From positions 124,001 through 188,000 of the forward strand of contig NZ_CP187532.1 of assembly GCF_049852125.1 (NCBI RefSeq): a DNA stretch of 64,000 nt, given 5' to 3'. The translations under genes and the position numbers were made by a program. Shown here piece by piece: positions 60,546 to 64,000 of this stretch. This DNA is from Senimuribacter sp049852125. GTDB taxonomy: Bacteria > Bacillota > Clostridia > Peptostreptococcales > Anaerovoracaceae. The notes under the pieces are model-generated. The model did not search any database, had not been told where the DNA came from, and was given only the letters and a program-made list of their open reading frames with translations. Within the stretch, counting starts at the first letter, position 1. Each line of letters opens with the position of its first letter.

Positions 60546-60621
60546 CACCGTGTGTAGACATTATACCACAAAAAATCCATTTTGCTATGAATTTTTAACA
60601 GGTTGTAGTATAATGAGAGCC

Positions 60622-61479
60622 ATGAATAGAAAAATTGAAGAAAAGAAATTGTATATCGGCTGTCATCTTTCATCGGCTGGCGGCTTTGCAGCTATGGGTG
60701 AAGCAGCGCGGTCTATTGGGGCCAATACCTTCGCCTTTTTTACCAGAAATCCCAGAGGCGGAAAAGCCAAGGCCATTGATGAGGAGGATGTGCAAAGGCT
60801 GAGATCGATACTTAGGGAATATGATTTTGGTCCGTTGGTGGCTCACGCGCCGTATACTTTGAATCCATGTTCAGCTACAGAGAAGACCAGAGAGTTTGCG
60901 TATATGGCCATGCAAGAGGACATGGAACGAATGGAGTATTTACCAGGTAATTATTATAATTTTCATCCTGGCAGTCATGTTGGGCAGGGATGCGAGAGGG
61001 GCGTCATGATGATTGCTGATTTGCTCAATGATATCATCACGCCGGAGCAATCGACTACCATTTTGCTGGAAACAATGGCTGGTAAGGGCAGCGAGGTAGG
61101 CGGCAGATTTGAAGAACTGGCGGCAATCATTGAAAATGTGACATATGATGAAAAAGTTGGCGTTTGTTTGGATACATGTCATGTTAACGATGGAGGATAT
61201 GATATCGTGCACGATCTGGATGGTGTGCTTGCTGAATTTGATCGGGTAATCGGATTAGATCGGTTAAAGGCGCTTCATATTAATGACAGTAAAAATCCTA
61301 TGGGAGCAAAAAAGGACCGGCATGCGCGTATCGGAGAAGGAGAAATCGGACTGAATGCTATTCTGTCTGTAATTCATCACCCTAAGCTGATGGGTCTGCC
61401 TTGCATCCTGGAAACGCCGCAGGAGGATCTGGAAGGATACGGAGAGGAGATCCGTTTGTTGAGAGGAGAAAGTCTATGA
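60622..61479 (+). CDS. nfo: Endonuclease IV (AP endonuclease)
   Basis: Removes abasic sites in base-excision repair. The 285-residue barrel shows IGCHLSSAGGFAAMGEAARS, FFTRNPRGGKAKAIDEEDV, APYTLNPCSATEKTREFAY, NFHPGSHVGQGCERG, LETMAGKGSEVGGRFEEL and CLDTCHVNDGGYDI, giving the zinc ligands of Nfo. A TATAAT at 60609-60614 lies just before ATG 60622, so the mRNA could be nearly leaderless; ATG 60613 is the alternative. buk starts at its stop. Confidence 0.92.
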   Translation: MNRKIEEKKLYIGCHLSSAGGFAAMGEAARSIGANTFAFFTRNPRGGKAKAIDEEDVQRLRSILREYDFGPLVAHAPYTLNPCSATEKTREFAYMAMQEDMERMEYLPGNYYNFHPGSHVGQGCERGVMMIADLLNDIITPEQSTTILLETMAGKGSEVGGRFEELAAIIENVTYDEKVGVCLDTCHVNDGGYDIVHDLDGVLAEFDRVIGLDRLKALHINDSKNPMGAKKDRHARIGEGEIGLNAILSVIHHPKLMGLPCILETPQEDLEGYGEEIRLLRGESL

Positions 61480-62558
61480 ATCAGATAAAGGATATATTGG
61501 TGATCAATCCGGGATCAACTTCTACTAAAATAGCTGTGTTTGCGGGAGACGGTGAATTTAGGCGCTTTGAAACGAACATTGTTCATGATGAGGCTGTGAT
61601 TTTGAAGTTCCCTGATGTAGCGTCTCAACAGGAATACAGAAAAGAAATGATATTGTCTTATTTGGATGAAGAAGGATATGAACTTCATAATTTGGCGGCG
61701 GTGGTTGGACGCGGAGGCATGGTATACGGTCTTTCCGGCGGAGGATACGTAGTGACAGAAACCCTTTGCTCACGGATGGCAAGCTCGGACATTCCGCAGC
61801 ACGCGTCAAGTCTCGGGGCGTTGCTGGCTTATGCGGTCGCGAAGCCGCTTCGAATTCCTTCTTTTATTTATGATTCTACGATGGGATGTGATCTTTTGGA
61901 TATTGCCAGGATCACGGGTATTGCAGGTGTGGAAAAGTATGGAGCGACGCATCTGTTGAATTCTCGTGCGCAGGCTATTCGATACGCTACGTCGATAGGG
62001 CGGGACTACAAGGATATGCAGTTTATTGTCTGTCACATGGGCGGAGGTATTACGGCTAATGCCTGGCGCGAGGGAAAAGTCATCGATGTGGCTGCTTATG
62101 ACGATGGTCCCATGGCGCCGGAACGTTCTGGCGGAGTGCCGTTGCTCCTGTTTAAGCGGTTGTGTTTTGATGGGAAGCATACGGAGGCTGATGTGGAAAA
62201 AATGATCAGTGGATGTGGAGGTTTGTACTCATATTTAGGAACAAAGGATTGTCGTGATGTAGAACGAAGGATTGATGAAGGCGATGCACAGGCGAAGACT
62301 GTTTACGAGGCTATGGCTTTGCAGGTCGCAAAGGCTATTGCAGGATTGTCCTGTGTGCTTCAAGGACGGGTTGATGTGATTATTCTTACTGGGGGTATTG
62401 CTCATTCTAAACTGCTGACCGGGATGATTGAAAAATTTTGTGGACATATCGGTCCGGTTGTAGTTATGGCAGGAGAAAGTGAGATGGAGGCGCTGGCTGC
62501 TGGCGCGGTACGTATGCTGTGTGGTAAAGAAGAAGCTAAGATATATGATGGTAAATAG
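61476..62558 (+). CDS. buk: Butyrate kinase
   Basis: Converts butyryl phosphate and ADP to butyrate and ATP, the last step of butyrate fermentation. The 360-residue ASKHA protein has LVINPGSTSTKIAVF near residue 8 (phosphate loop), GRGGMVYGLSGGGYVVTE, FIVCHMGGGITANAWREGKV and IILTGGIAHSKLLTG. GAGAGGAGAA precedes ATG 61476, which overlaps the nfo stop by 4 bases. No ptb gene is in the window. It marks the host as a butyrate former. Confidence 0.95.
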   Translation: MNQIKDILVINPGSTSTKIAVFAGDGEFRRFETNIVHDEAVILKFPDVASQQEYRKEMILSYLDEEGYELHNLAAVVGRGGMVYGLSGGGYVVTETLCSRMASSDIPQHASSLGALLAYAVAKPLRIPSFIYDSTMGCDLLDIARITGIAGVEKYGATHLLNSRAQAIRYATSIGRDYKDMQFIVCHMGGGITANAWREGKVIDVAAYDDGPMAPERSGGVPLLLFKRLCFDGKHTEADVEKMISGCGGLYSYLGTKDCRDVERRIDEGDAQAKTVYEAMALQVAKAIAGLSCVLQGRVDVIILTGGIAHSKLLTGMIEKFCGHIGPVVVMAGESEMEALAAGAVRMLCGKEEAKIYDGK

Positions 62559-62585
62559 TTAGAGTAGGGCGTATATGCAGATTTT

Positions 62586-62840
62586 TGGGGTCTTTTAGGG
62601 TCATGTTGCGTGTGCATGGGTCAGCGCGCAGCTTTTTAGGACTATTTTTAGATAATGTTGCGTGTGGGGGTGAAAGAACGCAGCATATTGATAAAAAAAG
62701 AGATTTATTGCGTGAAAGGTCTGTATTTTAGAGATAAGGGATTTCTTTGCGCGATAAGGGAGCGTAAAATAGACAAAAAGCTGCGTGTTTTAGAGGGCGC
62801 ACGCAACATGAGAGCAAAATCAGCGGAAAAGCTGCGGGAA
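62586..62840. repeat. Repeat island B, ATGTTGCG-type units
   Basis: ATGTTGCG at 62603 and 62655, TTATTGCG at 62705, TTTGCGCG at 62746, GCTGCGTG at 62780, the inverted CGCAACAT at 62802, and GCTGCGGG at 62830. Forward spacing is 52, 50 and then 35-41 bases. CGCAG/GCGCAG and TTTTTAG words alternate with them, and the segment 62627-62662 matches island A (9407-9440) in layout. A 70-residue ORF inside (62655-62867) is made of the repeats and is not called. Confidence 0.65.
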
Positions 62841-62939
62841 GAAAACATTTCGATATGTAATAATTGACCCTGTCACAGATATGTGGTAAAATATGTTATA
62901 AATTTACATTTTTTACTAAACGTTGACGGGGAAATATAT

Positions 62940-63773
62940 ATGAGAGATGTTTTTTTTGATGAGTTAAAAAGTGAGATAATGAAAGAAGAAAGATTGTTGA
63001 AGGATGGCAAGGAAAAGCTTGCTTTAGCTCCTGAGGGAAGTCTCAGTATTCGGAAAAGAGCAAAGGGCGCAAGCTATTACCAGAATATTCCGCAGTATAA
63101 CAAGAATGGATATGCGAGGAAACAGCTGAATATTAGTGATAATCCGGTTTTAATCCGGGAATTAACGGAAAAGAGATTGCAAAAGGAAATCATTGCTCGT
63201 TGTGAAAATAATCTGCCTAAATTACAGAAGCTGCTGGAACAGTATCGGCCTGCTTCTTTGGAATGGATCGCGTCTGAAACGGATGGAGTATACAAACAGG
63301 CTATGGAACTTAGACAAAAGATTATGCTTGAGGAAAGATTGGCAGAACCGTATCCTAAGTGTCCATACAATCCTAAGTATCATATTCATACAACGGAGGG
63401 CGGCGAAATGGTGCGTTCGAAGTCGGAACAATTGCTGGCTAATACGCTTTATTCTTATGGGATTCCGTTCCATTATGAAGAAGAATTCATATATCGCATA
63501 GGGGTTCATGGACTTAAGCATGTTTATCCGGATTTTACAATTTTGTTGCCTGATGGGGATAAAATAATCTGGGAACACCTGGGATTATTGCATGACCTGA
63601 CCTATTGTGAGAGGACTGCTCGAAAACTAAACCTGTATCAAAAGAATGGGTATCTATTAGGTCAAAATTTGATTTTGACCATGGATGACTGTAATGGAAC
63701 TTTTAGCAGTGTGATTCTTAGACACGTAATTGAAACGCAGATATTACCGAAATTGTATGGCATGCGGCATTAG
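62940..63773 (+). CDS. RSKSE/YPDFT protein, PD-(D/E)XK-nuclease-like
   Basis: The 277-residue protein has a helical N-terminal part (MRDVFFDELKSEIMKEERLL) and a C-terminal domain with GGEMVRSKSEQLLANTLYSY near 175, KHVYPDFTILLPDGDKIIWE near 210 and HLGLLHDLTYCERTARKLNL, then a segment with LILTMDDCNG. The E in SKSE, the PD in YPDFT and the E/H after IIWE resemble a restriction-like active site. I recall many hypothetical clostridial relatives. A decayed paralogue lies at 37211. GGGGAAA is the ribosome site. The repeat island directly upstream is part of its context. Confidence 0.7.
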   Translation: MRDVFFDELKSEIMKEERLLKDGKEKLALAPEGSLSIRKRAKGASYYQNIPQYNKNGYARKQLNISDNPVLIRELTEKRLQKEIIARCENNLPKLQKLLEQYRPASLEWIASETDGVYKQAMELRQKIMLEERLAEPYPKCPYNPKYHIHTTEGGEMVRSKSEQLLANTLYSYGIPFHYEEEFIYRIGVHGLKHVYPDFTILLPDGDKIIWEHLGLLHDLTYCERTARKLNLYQKNGYLLGQNLILTMDDCNGTFSSVILRHVIETQILPKLYGMRH

Positions 63774-63777
63774 CATT

Positions 63778-63827
63778 ACAGCCCGCCCCATTTGGCCGGC
63801 AAAAGCTAACCAAATGGAGCGGGCTGT
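63778..63827. terminator. Terminator, bidirectional
   Basis: ACAGCCCGC (63778-63786) pairs with GCGGGCTGT (63819-63827), and CCATTTGG pairs with CCAAATGG inside. Confidence 0.88.
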
Positions 63828-63840
63828 ACTTATAGGTTTA

Positions 63841-64000
63841 TTATAATTTACTGATATCAAGTTTATCGTATCCTGCTAATAAAGGCTTTAGCACTCTGCG
63901 GATTTCGTGGACGCCGCCGGGAATGTCGGACTCGATGTTCAGCGGCATAATCGGATCGTGAAGCGATTTGCGCAGCAACAACCAGCCTTTACAGGATGGT
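63841..64000 (-). CDS. Phosphohexomutase (phosphoglucomutase/phosphomannomutase), C-terminal end, cut by window edge
   Basis: The minus strand reads SCKGWLLLRKSLHDPIMPLN, then IESDIPGGVHEIRRVLKPLL, ending LDISKL and TAA at 63841-63843. The W-LLR-SLHDP-MPLN-ESD segment is the C-terminal phosphate-binding domain of the alpha-D-phosphohexomutase family. Only about 52 residues lie in the window, so the substrate is not decidable. Confidence 0.8.
   Translation of the reverse strand, partial: PSCKGWLLLRKSLHDPIMPLNIESDIPGGVHEIRRVLKPLLAGYDKLDISKL

Noticed and set aside
62655..62867. 70-residue ORF starting MLRVGVKERSI
   Set aside because: It is composed of the island B repeat units, has no ribosome site, and its words occur out of frame in island A.
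1..64000. tRNA or rRNA genes
   Set aside because: All gaps above 100 bases were read; none shows a cloverleaf or rRNA-like sequence.

Overview
The window reads as chromosomal DNA of an anaerobic, amino-acid-fermenting, probably endospore-forming Clostridia member. The case rests on a complete ornithine-fermentation pathway with B12-dependent D-ornithine aminomutase, butyrate kinase, an [FeFe]-hydrogenase, a Na+-linked biotin decarboxylase complex, spmAB and strong AGGAGG ribosome sites. A relative of the Anaerovoracaceae (Family XIII) is my guess; it cannot be proven from gene content alone.

Layout. 1-1.1 kb: shikimate genes (aroB partial, aroF). 1.2-9.3 kb: an envelope protein, a PF06541 membrane protein, a class V PLP enzyme, a TetR-RND efflux pair and a monomeric hydrogenase. 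9.3-9.7 kb: a gene-free island of short repeats. 9.7-18.6 kb: housekeeping (5-formyl-THF cyclo-ligase, alanine racemase, M20 hydrolase, spmAB, F420-ligase-like protein, RNase H, WalJ-like hydrolase, RlmH). 18.6-26.1 kb: a regulated catabolic-looking group (RraA-like, two PLP enzymes, NhaC-family carrier, LysR, GntR, pseudouridine-phosphate glycosidase). 26.3-29.5 kb: Crp/Fnr regulator, KtrAB-type K+ uptake, ArsR-like regulator. 29.6-41.2 kb: ornithine module, consisting of a sigma-54 activator, its palindromic sites, a -24/-12 promoter, ord-ortA-ortB-oraS-oraE, a decayed gene, a GNAT, the MutL-like reactivase and ornithine racemase. 41.8-45.6 kb: threonine dehydratase, a frameshifted NhaC carrier and a PucR-type regulator. 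45.7-49.3 kb: thiSFGHE behind an attenuator-like leader. 49.5-58.8 kb: GTP-PEPCK, a Na+-pumping decarboxylase/transcarboxylase gene set, an aminotransferase and a frameshifted Lrp regulator. 58.9-64 kb: c-di-AMP receptor-like protein, DUF2804, endonuclease IV, butyrate kinase, a second repeat island, a nuclease-like protein and the end of a phosphohexomutase.

How it fits together: racemase, aminomutase, dehydrogenase and thiolase turn ornithine into acetyl-CoA and alanine. Butyrate kinase and the hydrogenase would dispose of acyl-phosphate and electrons. The biotin decarboxylase and PEPCK connect C4 acids to Na+ export and gluconeogenesis.

Most interesting points: (i) two repeat islands 53 kb apart share an ATGTTGCG-based unit, one of them directly upstream of an RSKSE/YPDFT nuclease-like gene, while a decayed member of the same protein family at 37.2 kb also has palindromic repeats just upstream, with a different word; (ii) a complete sigma-54 control region for ornithine fermentation; (iii) twin perfect 6-3-6 operators on a near-consensus promoter for the TetR-RND pair; (iv) an unexplained hairpin leader on the thi operon; (v) two single-base frameshifts in otherwise intact genes.
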